Notes: a model not told the origin generated them from the sequence alone. 12,476 bases of DNA from Leucobacter sp. (GCA_012510755.1 JAAZHL010000154.1:1-12476); one strand, 5' to 3'. Counted from the first letter of the stretch, positions 6,517-12,476 are shown. Program-made: numbers and translations.

Positions 6517-6644
6517 GCGCACCTTTCAGAGATCTGGATGCACGCTCGTCGAGCCGGCCAGCTTGCGCGCGGACCACTCATGACCGAGTCGGTTACATTA
6601 CTTCTTATGCATTGTTACCGCGCGCCACACCACGAGAGAAGCCA

Positions 6645-7859
6645 ATGAGCACCTTCTCGGCTCGTGGCCGCAGCAGGCTGGGACTGTGGGTGCTGACGGC
6701 CACCCACGTGGCAAGTGACTTCTACGCAGGCGCGGTCGCAGCTCTCTTGCCGTACTTCGTGATCCAAGCGCAGTATTCCTACGCAGCAGTCGCCGGGATC
6801 ACCCTTGCTGCGACGGCATTCTCTAGCGTTGCTCAGCCGATGTTCGGCTACCTCAGCGACCGCTACGGGCTGCGCTGGATGAGCTTAGCTGGGTTGCTCG
6901 CCGCTGGTGTCGGTATCGCTTTGAGTGGCATCGTCGCCGACTCATATTTGGCAGTCTGGATCGTCGTGGCGATCTCAGGAATCGGTGTCGCCGCTTACCA
7001 CCCTGCCGCGACGATGGAAGCGCGCGAACTTGGCGGAGGCACCAGTGCGTCGATGAGTCTGTTCTCGGTGGGCGGCAACCTCGGTGTGGCGCTGGCCCCA
7101 ACGGCGGTGATCTTTGTCGTCGGGACCTTCGGCCTGGCAGGCTCTGGCTTGCTCATCATTCCGGCCGTCGTGATGGGGCTGGTGTACGTCGTTGTTTCGT
7201 GGCGTCACTCGTTCGCGAGCACGGTGTCTGTTGAGCGTGTGACTGCAGCCGCGAAATCAGCTATTCCTGATGATTGGCGAGCTTTCATTTGGCTCACCGT
7301 GGTCTTGGCTACCTGGTCTGTTGCTTACGTCGGCACCTCGACGTTCATTTCACTGTATTCGATTCAGCGGTTCGATGTGTCGACTGGGGTCGCTTCGATT
7401 GCCCTTTCGGTGTTTCCTGCGGCTGGTGCGGTCGGAACCTTCGCGGGCGGGTGGCTCGCCGACCGGTTTGGGCGGCTGCGCATTGTCCGAACCGGATACT
7501 TGCTGGCCGTTGCTTCGACCATTGCGATCGTGCTGGCCCCGTCGCCGGTAGCAATCATCATCTGCACCGCGATCCTCGGAGCGAGTCTGTTCTTGCCCTT
7601 TGCCGTGCAACTCACGCTGTCGCACTCCTACCTGCCCAACAGAATCGGCGTGGCCAGCGGTGTAACTCTGGGCCTGACGCTCTCGTTCGGTGGCTTGATC
7701 AGCCCGATGCTTGGATCAATCGCAGATCAGACGAGTGTTCGGGCTGTCTTTATGGTCATTGCTGCACTTCTTGCCGCAGGTTTCGCGCTCTCATTCGTGT
7801 TGAGAGAGCGCACCCAGAACCTGACCAATCTCGGCAAACCACCGCGTCGTGCGGTCTGA
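6645..7859 (+). CDS. MFS transporter, fosmidomycin-resistance (Fsr)-like
   Basis: Twelve-helix proton-driven major facilitator of 404 residues, probably an exporter. Family resemblance to Fsr is seen in THVASDFYAGAVAALLPYF near the N-terminus, the helix 2-3 loop GYLSDRYGLRW, and ISGIGVAAYHPAATMEAREL then SMSLFSVGGNLGVALAP in the middle. The second half repeats the loop motif as GGWLADRFGRLR. I choose ATG 6645 because the frame upstream (from 6486) overlaps the reductase gene and is not transporter-like, and GAGAGAAG precedes it as a weak ribosome site. It follows the iron-regulated reductase by 128 bp, so it may export a siderophore or other metal-stress metabolite, but that is inference: I see no second iron box in the gap, and a separate promoter (TACATT at 6594-6599) is possible. 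Substrate unknown. Confidence 0.88.
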   Translation: MSTFSARGRSRLGLWVLTATHVASDFYAGAVAALLPYFVIQAQYSYAAVAGITLAATAFSSVAQPMFGYLSDRYGLRWMSLAGLLAAGVGIALSGIVADSYLAVWIVVAISGIGVAAYHPAATMEARELGGGTSASMSLFSVGGNLGVALAPTAVIFVVGTFGLAGSGLLIIPAVVMGLVYVVVSWRHSFASTVSVERVTAAAKSAIPDDWRAFIWLTVVLATWSVAYVGTSTFISLYSIQRFDVSTGVASIALSVFPAAGAVGTFAGGWLADRFGRLRIVRTGYLLAVASTIAIVLAPSPVAIIICTAILGASLFLPFAVQLTLSHSYLPNRIGVASGVTLGLTLSFGGLISPMLGSIADQTSVRAVFMVIAALLAAGFALSFVLRERTQNLTNLGKPPRRAV

Positions 7860-7910
7860 CATCCCAAGTGCTCTGAATATGACAGGCTTGTGGTGAACAA
7901 GAATTCCCGC

Positions 7911-7916
7911 GAAAGG
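7911..7916 (+). promoter_or_regulatory. Ribosome binding site of the PhnA-like gene
   Basis: GAAAGG lies 7 nt before the ATG at 7924 and fixes that start. This gene is therefore one of the minority in the window with a normal Shine-Dalgarno leader. Confidence 0.6.
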
Positions 7917-7923
7917 TGCTTTA

Positions 7924-8283
7924 ATGTCTGATTCGTTGCCGCCGTGCCCCGAGTGTGCGGAGTCGTACACGTACGAGCAGGGCGCATTGCTGGTTTGCCC
8001 GATGTGCGGCCACGAGTGGTCGGGTGAGCAACCCGAAGCAAGCGACTCTGAGGAACCTGTGATCAGGGACGCTGTGGGCAATGTGCTCTCGGACGGCGAC
8101 ACCGTCACCCTGGTGAAGACCGTGAAGGTCTCAGGTGGCGGTGGCGGAACTGTCAAGATTGGTACCAAAGTGACCGGCATTCGGCTGAACGCCGGGGGTG
8201 TTGGTGGGCATGACATCGATGCGCGCGTGCCGGGCTTCGGCAATATGCAACTCAAATCGAGCGTCGTGAAGCGCGTGAACTGA
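7924..8283 (+). CDS. PhnA/YjdM-family zinc-ribbon protein
   Basis: Small cytoplasmic protein of 119 residues, typical for the family, whose function is still unclear despite the historical link of the name to phosphonates. The N-terminal zinc ribbon has two CxxC knuckles, CPEC (C8, C11) and CPMC (C25, C28). The C-terminal part carries the conserved run DAVGNVLSDGDTVTLVKTVK (49-68), a glycine-rich turn VSGGGGGTVKIGTKVTGIRL, and the usual ending near LKSSVVKRVN. The start is set by GAAAGG seven bases upstream. It converges on the membrane-protein gene with 41 bp between. A PhnB-like VOC gene lies 612 bp further on, recalling the yjdN-yjdM pair of enterobacteria. Family call is strong; role unknown. 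Confidence 0.92.
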   Translation: MSDSLPPCPECAESYTYEQGALLVCPMCGHEWSGEQPEASDSEEPVIRDAVGNVLSDGDTVTLVKTVKVSGGGGGTVKIGTKVTGIRLNAGGVGGHDIDARVPGFGNMQLKSSVVKRVN

Positions 8284-8300
8284 CCCCGTCTTGCACTACC

Positions 8301-8333
8301 CGGCCTGCTGGTGAAGCCGAGCAGCTACTTTTT
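8301..8333 (+). terminator. Possible rho-independent terminator of the PhnA-like gene
   Basis: CTGCT (8305-8309) pairs with AGCAG (8320-8324) and is followed by CTAC and five T's; an alternative stem CGGC/GCCG (8301-8304/8316-8319) competes. The T-run doubles as lysine codons at the end of the convergent membrane-protein gene. Short stem, so tentative. Confidence 0.35.
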
Positions 8334-8738
8334 GGCCCACCGGCCTCGTAACTCCTCGCGAACAATATGCACGGTGGCGAAGCCGAAGAACCCAGCGCAG
8401 AGCAGGCCAACAATGAGCATGAGTATTGCGGCAACCCAGTTGGACTGCCAAAGACATGCAACGGCAGCTACGACTGCACCTACGCCAGTTGCCGTGAACG
8501 CGAGGCTCACCAGCACTGTGACGATACGTACGAGAAGAGTTTGTCGGCCGATGACCTTGACGAGACCGGACAGCAGACCAAGTGCGCCAAGCACCATCCC
8601 GATGCCTGCGACCAGCGGTCCCTCCGCCCGAAGGAGCAGCACGCCAGCGGCGATGAACAAGACCCCAAGCACTGAGTGCGTCGCCGCTTGGCGCAGCTGA
8701 GTACGTCTCGCCGAGCTCAAGGTAGATCGTGGGGCCAC
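8325..8738 (-). CDS. Small integral membrane protein of unknown function, four predicted helices
   Basis: I do not recognise a named family. The 137-residue product has a basic N-terminus (about 1-18, rich in Arg, Ser and Gln) followed by four hydrophobic segments at about 22-38, 40-60, 70-92 and 99-125, and a charged tail ending REELRGRWAKK. This suggests an inner-membrane protein with both ends in the cytoplasm, somewhat like small HdeD/DUF308-type proteins, but that is only resemblance. The GTG start at 8736-8738 is preceded by TACGCT on the minus strand (8745-8750) at 6-nt spacing, so the message is probably leaderless. It is divergent from the PhnB-like gene and convergent with the PhnA-like gene. 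No catalytic motif is visible. Confidence 0.8.
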   Translation of the reverse strand: MAPRSTLSSARRTQLRQAATHSVLGVLFIAAGVLLLRAEGPLVAGIGMVLGALGLLSGLVKVIGRQTLLVRIVTVLVSLAFTATGVGAVVAAVACLWQSNWVAAILMLIVGLLCAGFFGFATVHIVREELRGRWAKK

Positions 8739-8744
8739 GCTACG

Positions 8745-8750
8745 AGCGTA
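8745..8750 (-). promoter_or_regulatory. -10 box of the leaderless membrane-protein gene
   Basis: The minus strand reads TACGCT and then 6 nt to the GTG start. The hexamer is identical to the one before glpX, and no Shine-Dalgarno is present. Confidence 0.5.
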
Positions 8751-8883
8751 CCCGCTGGTGCGACCCTGCTTAGGCCCTGAGAGCCTCGGTGAACAGTCGC
8801 CGAATTCGAGCGAAGGGGGTTATGGCTGGGCGATCCTCGCGCAATACTTGAGATACAGCAGATTCAATGACGAAACGCTCAGC

Positions 8884-8889
8884 AGGAGG
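8884..8889 (+). promoter_or_regulatory. Strong ribosome binding site of the PhnB-like gene
   Basis: AGGAGG lies 6 nt before ATG 8896. It fixes that ATG as the start, although the frame is open upstream to 8758. Confidence 0.7.
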
Positions 8890-8895
8890 CACACG

Positions 8896-9312
8896 ATGGC
8901 TCACACAATCGCAACGTACATCGCTTTACCCGGCACCACCGCAGAAGCAATGCAACATTGGCACGAGGTCTTTGGCGGAGACCTCATGATCTTGCGTTAT
9001 GGCGATATGCAACTGGAAGGCATGCCGTTTGAACCCGATCCAGAAGCGGTCGCCCACGCAACCCTCACCACGTCGGCAGGCATCATCGCCGGGGGTGACT
9101 CGATTGAAGATGGCAACGATTACGCGGTCAGAGACACTGCCTACTCAATGCTGTACACGACCGACACTCCCGAAGAAGCGCGTGCGTTCATCGGTAAATT
9201 CGTGGCAGGCGGCGGTAACGAGGCGATGCCATTCGAACAGGCGCCATGGGGCGGCTGGTACGGGCAGGTGTTTGATCGTTACGGAGTCATGTGGGCATTT
9301 TCGTGTGAGTGA
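8896..9312 (+). CDS. PhnB-like VOC family protein
   Basis: Single-chain vicinal-oxygen-chelate fold protein of 138 residues. PhnB-type members form dimers of paired beta-alpha-beta-beta-beta modules and mostly have unknown substrates. Visible family pattern: TIATYIALPGTTAEAMQHWH, then EVFGGDL (22-28) near the N-terminus, and GQVFDRYGVMWAFSCE at the C-terminus, the usual PhnB ending with D/R/YG and W. The canonical glyoxalase metal-ligand set is incomplete, as is common in PhnB proteins, so enzymatic activity is uncertain. Start set by AGGAGG six bases upstream. It has the same orientation as the alpha/beta hydrolase that follows 67 bp downstream, but that gene seems to have its own leaderless promoter. 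Confidence 0.88.
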   Translation: MAHTIATYIALPGTTAEAMQHWHEVFGGDLMILRYGDMQLEGMPFEPDPEAVAHATLTTSAGIIAGGDSIEDGNDYAVRDTAYSMLYTTDTPEEARAFIGKFVAGGGNEAMPFEQAPWGGWYGQVFDRYGVMWAFSCE

Positions 9313-9367
9313 GCCGTCGCAGACTGCGTTCTTGGCGGACTCGGTCGCTCGTGCTTCCGGTACCGGG

Positions 9368-9373
9368 TAGCGT
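9368..9373 (+). promoter_or_regulatory. -10 box of the leaderless alpha/beta hydrolase gene
   Basis: TAGCGT is followed by GGAGGC and then GTG 9380. The GGAGG is only one base from the GTG, too close to act as a Shine-Dalgarno, so a leaderless start fits better. Confidence 0.5.
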
Positions 9374-9379
9374 GGAGGC

Positions 9380-10231
9380 GTGACCAGCCAGCACGCAGCG
9401 CCTCTGCATACCACCCTCATCGACGTCGACACAGTTGCTTCGGCAACTGGCGCGGCGACCGATGCCCCTGCGCATCGAGTCGTCTTTCTGCTCGGGCTCT
9501 TCGGCCGCGGCAAGAACTTCACGACCATCGCGAGCGGCCTGCTGCCAGAAGCGCAGTGCTTGCTCGTCGACCCGCCCGACCACGGTGAATCTGCATCGAC
9601 TGACACCTTCAGCTATATCGGCATGGCCGACGCCGTCGCAGTACAGCTGCAGAGTGATTTCGCGGCCGATGGTCCGGTCGACGTCGTTGGACATTCCATG
9701 GGAGGCAAGGTTGCGATGGTGCTCGCGCTCAGGCACCCAGAGCTTGTGCGCCGGCTCGTCGTGATCGATATTTCACCAGTCGGGGGAGAGGCGAGCACGA
9801 GTGAGTTTCCGCATCTCTTGTCGTCGCTTGCCGGGCTCGACATTGGCGCCCTCACCAGTCGAAACGACGCACAAGAGGCGCTGCGCGCGCAGATTCCAAA
9901 TAACACGGTGCGCGGGTTCTTGCTGCAAAACCTGAGACGCATGGCTGACGGTTTTACCTGGGAGCCGAACCTCGAACTGCTCAACGCGCAACTGCCGGCC
10001 ATCATGGGGTTTCCCGATCTTGGAGATCTGCAGTTCAGCGCACCGGTGCTGTGGATTCGGGGCGACCAATCCGATTACGTCAACGAGGCCGCTGTGCCCA
10101 TCATGCGCGGCTACTTTCCGAAGACCGTGCGGCTTACGGTGCGAGGAGCAGGTCACTGGGTGCACTCGCAGAAACCACAAGAAGTCATCGCGGCCTTACG
10201 AGGGTTCTTGCTGCGTGGCGCGCGGGAATGA
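9380..10231 (+). CDS. Alpha/beta hydrolase (YbfF/ABHD11-like esterase)
   Basis: Soluble serine hydrolase of 283 residues, most like the YbfF/ABHD11 acyl-esterase group; natural substrate unknown. The catalytic triad can be placed: nucleophile S106 in GHSMGGK (104-110), acid probably D229 or D232 in WIRGDQSDYV (225-234), and H259 in GAGHWVHS (256-263). The oxyanion region is at LLGLFGRGKNF (37-47), where the usual HG is replaced by LGLFG, and DPPDHGES (64-71) matches the family DxRxHGxS loop. The strand after the nucleophile ends in VVIDISPV (127-134), typical of YbfF. The GTG at 9380 lies 6 nt after TAGCGT, suggesting leaderless expression. It converges on the VOC gene at 10279-10671 with 47 bp between. 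No signal peptide, so cytoplasmic. Confidence 0.92.
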   Translation: MTSQHAAPLHTTLIDVDTVASATGAATDAPAHRVVFLLGLFGRGKNFTTIASGLLPEAQCLLVDPPDHGESASTDTFSYIGMADAVAVQLQSDFAADGPVDVVGHSMGGKVAMVLALRHPELVRRLVVIDISPVGGEASTSEFPHLLSSLAGLDIGALTSRNDAQEALRAQIPNNTVRGFLLQNLRRMADGFTWEPNLELLNAQLPAIMGFPDLGDLQFSAPVLWIRGDQSDYVNEAAVPIMRGYFPKTVRLTVRGAGHWVHSQKPQEVIAALRGFLLRGARE

Positions 10232-10278
10232 CCGGCCGCACTTCACGTCTCTAGACTTCGCTCGCTGGACCTCGCTTC

Positions 10279-10671
10279 TTAGACCTCGCACAGACAGAAG
10301 GGATGGCCCGCAGGGTCGGTATAGACGGCAAACGTTGCGTCGCTCAACGGCTGCCGCAGGTGTTTGGTAGCGCCGGCCGCCTCAGCAATTGCGCCCGCAC
10401 GCTGCAACGAATCCACATGAAAATCTAGGTGTGCTTGTTGCGCAACCTCACCGTCAGGCCACTCCGGCATTCTGTAGTGCTCGATCTGTTGAAAGGCGAG
10501 ACTGAAACCCGACTTGTCACCAGCTGGAGCTACGACTTCGACCCAATCTGGGTCTGCTGCATCAACCCGCACCACCCAACCAAGTAGGTCTGCATAGAAC
10601 TGCGCCAGGGCAAGCGCATCGGGGCAATCGAGGGCAAAAACCACGTGGCTTGCCTGAACTGAAGCCTTCAT
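10279..10671 (-). CDS. VOC/glyoxalase-like domain protein
   Basis: Single-domain vicinal-oxygen-chelate protein of 130 residues, similar to the uncharacterised glyoxalase-like proteins common in actinobacteria. Seen: an opening strand SHVVFALDCPDALALAQFYA with helix and LLGW, the central AHLDFHVDSLQRA (about 80-92) supplying a likely His ligand, and the C-terminal YTDPAGHPFCLCEV (117-130), the classic DPxGHPFCL ending of this group. Substrate and activity unknown. The frame extends to 10695, but I choose ATG 10671 because TACACT on the minus strand sits 6 nt upstream and the conserved part starts soon after. It is divergent from the proline-rich membrane-protein gene, the two starts being 61 bp apart. 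It is not closely similar to the PhnB-like protein at 8896-9312. Confidence 0.87.
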   Translation of the reverse strand: MKASVQASHVVFALDCPDALALAQFYADLLGWVVRVDAADPDWVEVVAPAGDKSGFSLAFQQIEHYRMPEWPDGEVAQQAHLDFHVDSLQRAGAIAEAAGATKHLRQPLSDATFAVYTDPAGHPFCLCEV

Positions 10672-10677
10672 AACCTG

Positions 10678-10683
10678 AGTGTA
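10678..10683 (-). promoter_or_regulatory. -10 box of the leaderless VOC gene
   Basis: The minus strand reads TACACT, then 6 nt, then ATG 10671. It also argues against the longer frame starting at 10695, which begins upstream of this box. Confidence 0.5.
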
Positions 10684-10720
10684 CGCCGTGCCCAAAGTTC
10701 GCTACTAGCCCGTACTTCTG

Positions 10721-10726
10721 TAGTCT
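10721..10726 (+). promoter_or_regulatory. -10 box of the leaderless proline-rich membrane-protein gene
   Basis: TAGTCT ends 6 nt before GTG 10733. A weak -35-like TTCGCT (10698-10703) lies 17 nt upstream. No Shine-Dalgarno. Confidence 0.5.
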
Positions 10727-10732
10727 GTCAGG

Positions 10733-12124
10733 GTGAAAGACGATGAATTGCGACCCCACAGCGGGTCAGCCGCCGATTCAGGCGATAAGCCTTTTCGCGT
10801 TCCCAGTTTTGACGAGCTGATGGGATTCGCTGCTCCCGCAGCCCAAAACGACAACGAGAGCCACGATGCTGCCGCACCGGTCGCGGACGAGGGCGAGCTC
10901 GCTGCCGAAGAAGAACCCAACATTTTTTCGTTGCCTACGACGCCGGTAGCTGCGACACCGCGGCCTGCTACGCCGCGTCCTGCGCACAACGTAGACGAGC
11001 AACCCCCGTCGATGGCTCAACCGCAACTTACCGACGATGAGGTTGTGCCGCTTATTCTGCCCGGCTTCTCGTCAGACGGTGGGCCCAAGCAGCCCCTGCC
11101 ACCATTGTTTCAACCAGGGCAAGCTCACGCCGACACTCTCGCCGATGACCTGAGGGAGGCCTTTGGCGCGGCGCCAGAGGCCGCCGCCCCAGTGGTCGAT
11201 TACGATGCGCTGCCACCCACACAGCCGGTGCCCCTCGTGGCAACCGAGCCAATTGATACCGTCTTGCCTCCCACTGAGTCGACCGATGTTTTCGCGGCAC
11301 TTGGCTTGGGTGAGGATTCAGTCGTAGACGAGCCTGAAGACGAGCCTGCGGTGGCTCCGGTGCCTGCTGCGGCTTCGGTGCCTGCGGTAGCTCCGGTGCC
11401 TGCGGTGGCTTCGCCTGTTGTCGCTGCGTCTGCTGTCGCTGCATCTGCTGCTGCCTCGACCACGCAGAGTGTGTCAGCTCCCGCCTCAGCGCGGCAGAAC
11501 CCGAGCACATCGAGCCCGAGAAGGTCGTCGGCAACCGGTGGTGATGACAGTTACGAAAAGATTTCTGTGACCGGTGGCGAACGCGGAGTGCGTCGTGCGC
11601 TGCCGTGGATCATTGTTGGTGGTGGAGTCATCATCGCGCTGATCGCATCAATCTTCGTGATCAACGCTCTGCGCGGTGGTGCAGAGTCTGAATCTACCCC
11701 CACGCCAGCGCCGACCACCACAGAACCGGCACCTGAACCTACAACCGAACCCTCACCGACGCCCACCGAAGAGCCTACGCCTGCTCCTGAGCCTGACGAG
11801 GTGCCAGTGGTCGAGGTGGGGCCATCATGGTGGATTCCCATCACCCAGTGGGGACTCGATGTCGAGAAATCGCAGCGACTCGGTACCGTGACCTATAGCG
11901 GTCTCACTGACCAAGGTTTGACGCTCGAAATCGAGCTTGCCCAGTCACTCCCAGATTCGTGTGCTGCCGCTCGGGAAGGCTGGGGGCTCGCCAAGAACGC
12001 TGACGGCACACTCGAAGCGGTTCGCCCGCTTCCGCGCTGCACGGACAATGATGCCGCCGCTGTGTACGACACCATCTGGGGGCTCGTCGACCACATGGCG
12101 AAGAGCGCGCGGGCGGCAAGCTAG
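10733..12124 (+). CDS. Proline/alanine-rich single-pass membrane protein with an extracytoplasmic C-terminal domain
   Basis: No family recognised. The 463-residue product has a long acidic, low-complexity cytoplasmic region (1-285). It begins with a short conserved-looking motif, PFRVPSFDELMGFAAP (20-35), and contains VPAVAP-type repeats (205-227) made by an 18-bp DNA repeat. A basic flank (GERGVRRALPW) precedes one transmembrane helix (about 291-312), which lacks signal-peptide features because it is internal. Then comes a Thr/Pro/Glu stalk (322-357), probably crossing the cell wall, and a compact C-terminal domain (about 362-463) beginning GPSWWIPITQWGLDV with two cysteines (C410, C436) that could form a disulfide. 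Topology (N-in, C-out) follows from the positive-inside rule. A scaffold, sensor or wall-associated role is possible; none is shown. The GTG at 10733 is supported by TAGTCT six bases upstream. Confidence 0.85.
   Translation: MKDDELRPHSGSAADSGDKPFRVPSFDELMGFAAPAAQNDNESHDAAAPVADEGELAAEEEPNIFSLPTTPVAATPRPATPRPAHNVDEQPPSMAQPQLTDDEVVPLILPGFSSDGGPKQPLPPLFQPGQAHADTLADDLREAFGAAPEAAAPVVDYDALPPTQPVPLVATEPIDTVLPPTESTDVFAALGLGEDSVVDEPEDEPAVAPVPAAASVPAVAPVPAVASPVVAASAVAASAAASTTQSVSAPASARQNPSTSSPRRSSATGGDDSYEKISVTGGERGVRRALPWIIVGGGVIIALIASIFVINALRGGAESESTPTPAPTTTEPAPEPTTEPSPTPTEEPTPAPEPDEVPVVEVGPSWWIPITQWGLDVEKSQRLGTVTYSGLTDQGLTLEIELAQSLPDSCAAAREGWGLAKNADGTLEAVRPLPRCTDNDAAAVYDTIWGLVDHMAKSARAAS
11345..11416 (+). 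repeat. Four 18-bp in-frame tandem repeats coding Ala/Pro/Val
   Basis: Units 11345-11362, 11363-11380, 11381-11398 and 11399-11416 follow CCTGCGGTGGCTCCGGTG with few changes. They encode the PAVAPV-like run at residues 205-228. The multiple-of-three period keeps frame when copy number changes, so length variation between strains is likely. Confidence 0.75.
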
Positions 12125-12163
12125 ATCGCAACTTCACACAGCGACAGCTCGAAAGGGACTCGT

Positions 12164-12258
12164 ATTGCGGCAGCGGTGTAGTTCCCGCCGTAGCACGGGG
12201 CCCTAACCAGCAGCCTTAGCCGGGGCACTGGGCAGCCTCCCTAGCCCGCTGCCGCGAT
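12164..12258. other. Intergenic GC-rich dyad enclosing a 69-nt core; possible structured RNA
   Basis: The arms at 12164-12176 and 12246-12258 pair over 13 positions (10 perfect G-C-rich pairs, then one T-G, one T-A and one A-T). After a 2x2 internal loop, TAG (12179-12181) and CTA (12241-12243) can extend the stem, and the core holds further short complementary segments such as GGC..TAA with TTAGCC. I recognise no known RNA: it lacks the SRP loop and RNase P signatures. It could be a terminator, a noncoding RNA or a DNA-level structure. No coding frame is supported. Confidence 0.35.
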
Positions 12259-12286
12259 CCTCGTCGCCCCACACCTCGTTCTTTCA

Positions 12287-12345
12287 CCAAAGGGACGCAA
12301 TTGGCTGTTTAGAAAGTATTGAGACAGCCAATTGCGTCCCTTTGG
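12287..12345. repeat. Perfect 22-bp inverted repeat with 15-nt loop
   Basis: The arm at 12287-12308 (starts CCAAAGGGACGC) is the exact reverse complement of 12324-12345, with loop 12309-12323 (TTAGAAAGTATTGAG). This is far longer than a typical terminator stem, and there is no T-tract after it. The AT-rich loop and CAATTG core stand out from the GC-rich surroundings. It may be a strong bidirectional terminator or a small mobile palindromic element. It lies in the 352-bp stretch 12125-12476, where I find no gene. Confidence 0.8.
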
Positions 12346-12354
12346 CTTCGGTAG

Positions 12355-12476
12355 GGCTCGGCAGGGGGACGGGAGCACGGCAGGTGCCAGGGCTGGCGGG
12401 AGCTCGGCAGGGGGACAGGACTGCGGCAGAAAAGCTGGGGCTGGCGGGAGGCCGGCAGGGGGACGGGACCACGCAG
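12355..12476 (+). repeat. GC-rich imperfect tandem repeats, units of 46 and 48 bp, running off the window
   Basis: The core CGGCAGGGGGAC recurs at 12359, 12405 and 12453, so successive units are 46 and 48 bp. Each full unit also holds a GGCTGGCGGGAG segment (12391-12402 and 12439-12450). The unit lengths are not multiples of three, so this is not a coding repeat. The array continues past the end, so total copy number is unknown. Confidence 0.7.

Noticed and set aside
6517..6644. Second iron box before the Fsr-like transporter
   Set aside because: GGTTACATT and GTTACC in this gap do not align to the 19-bp DtxR consensus.
8758..8895. 46-residue N-terminal extension of the PhnB-like protein
   Set aside because: A strong AGGAGG six bases before ATG 8896 and the normal family start argue for the shorter form.
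11052..11534. Gln/Pro/Arg-rich 160-residue minus-strand frame
   Set aside because: Its low-complexity sequence is the antisense reading of the Ala/Pro repeats in the proline-rich membrane protein.
12164..12258. Known RNA such as tRNA, SRP RNA or RNase P RNA
   Set aside because: No T-loop GTTCRA, SRP GGAAGCAGCC or RNase P signature can be found; size and pairing do not fit a cloverleaf.
12284..12472. 62-residue Pro/Ser/Ala-rich minus-strand frame over the palindrome and tandem repeats
   Set aside because: Repeat units of 46 and 48 bp do not keep frame, and the frame passes through a perfect 22-bp palindrome; no ribosome site is evident.
12355..12476. CRISPR array
   Set aside because: Units are imperfect copies along their whole length, with no alternation of conserved repeats and unique spacers, and no cas genes nearby.

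Overview
This 12.5 kb window looks like ordinary chromosome from a high-GC actinobacterium, probably Microbacteriaceae. That placement is inference. It rests on the GC-rich codon use, frequent GTG starts, many genes with no Shine-Dalgarno sequence but a TANNNT box 6-8 nt before the start codon (leaderless transcription), and a DtxR/IdeR-type iron box.

Layout. Positions 1-1728 hold two head-to-head carbon-metabolism genes that share fructose-1,6-bisphosphate: class II aldolase (minus strand, cut by the window edge) and GlpX-type class II fructose-bisphosphatase (plus strand). Positions 1776-3570 hold a DEDDh exonuclease (minus) and the conserved ATPase YchF (plus), again divergent. Positions 3682-5430 are the most dynamic part. 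A small gene of unknown function is split by a complete 1,234-bp IS30-family element with 28-bp perfect inverted repeats and a 3-bp target duplication. Removing the IS on paper rejoins the gene exactly in frame, but a second lesion, a one-base frameshift just beyond the insertion site, remains.

Positions 5676-7859 form an iron-related pair: a siderophore-interacting FAD/NAD(P)H reductase whose promoter -10 box lies inside a DtxR-type operator, followed by a 12-TM major facilitator of the fosmidomycin-resistance (Fsr) type. Positions 7924-10671 are a set of small single-gene units: a PhnA/YjdM zinc-ribbon protein, a four-helix membrane protein, a PhnB-like VOC protein, an alpha/beta hydrolase and a second VOC/glyoxalase-like protein. 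Positions 10733-12124 encode a proline- and alanine-rich single-pass membrane protein with an extracytoplasmic C-terminal domain.

The last 350 bases contain no gene I can support but are rich in structure: a 13-bp dyad around a 69-nt GC-rich core, a perfect 22-bp inverted repeat with a 15-nt loop, and imperfect 46/48-bp GC-rich tandem repeats running off the window end. I see no defence system, CRISPR array, prophage or biosynthetic cluster. The most noteworthy points are the IS30-split gene, the iron box that covers a leaderless promoter, the recurrent leaderless starts, and the structured intergenic tail.
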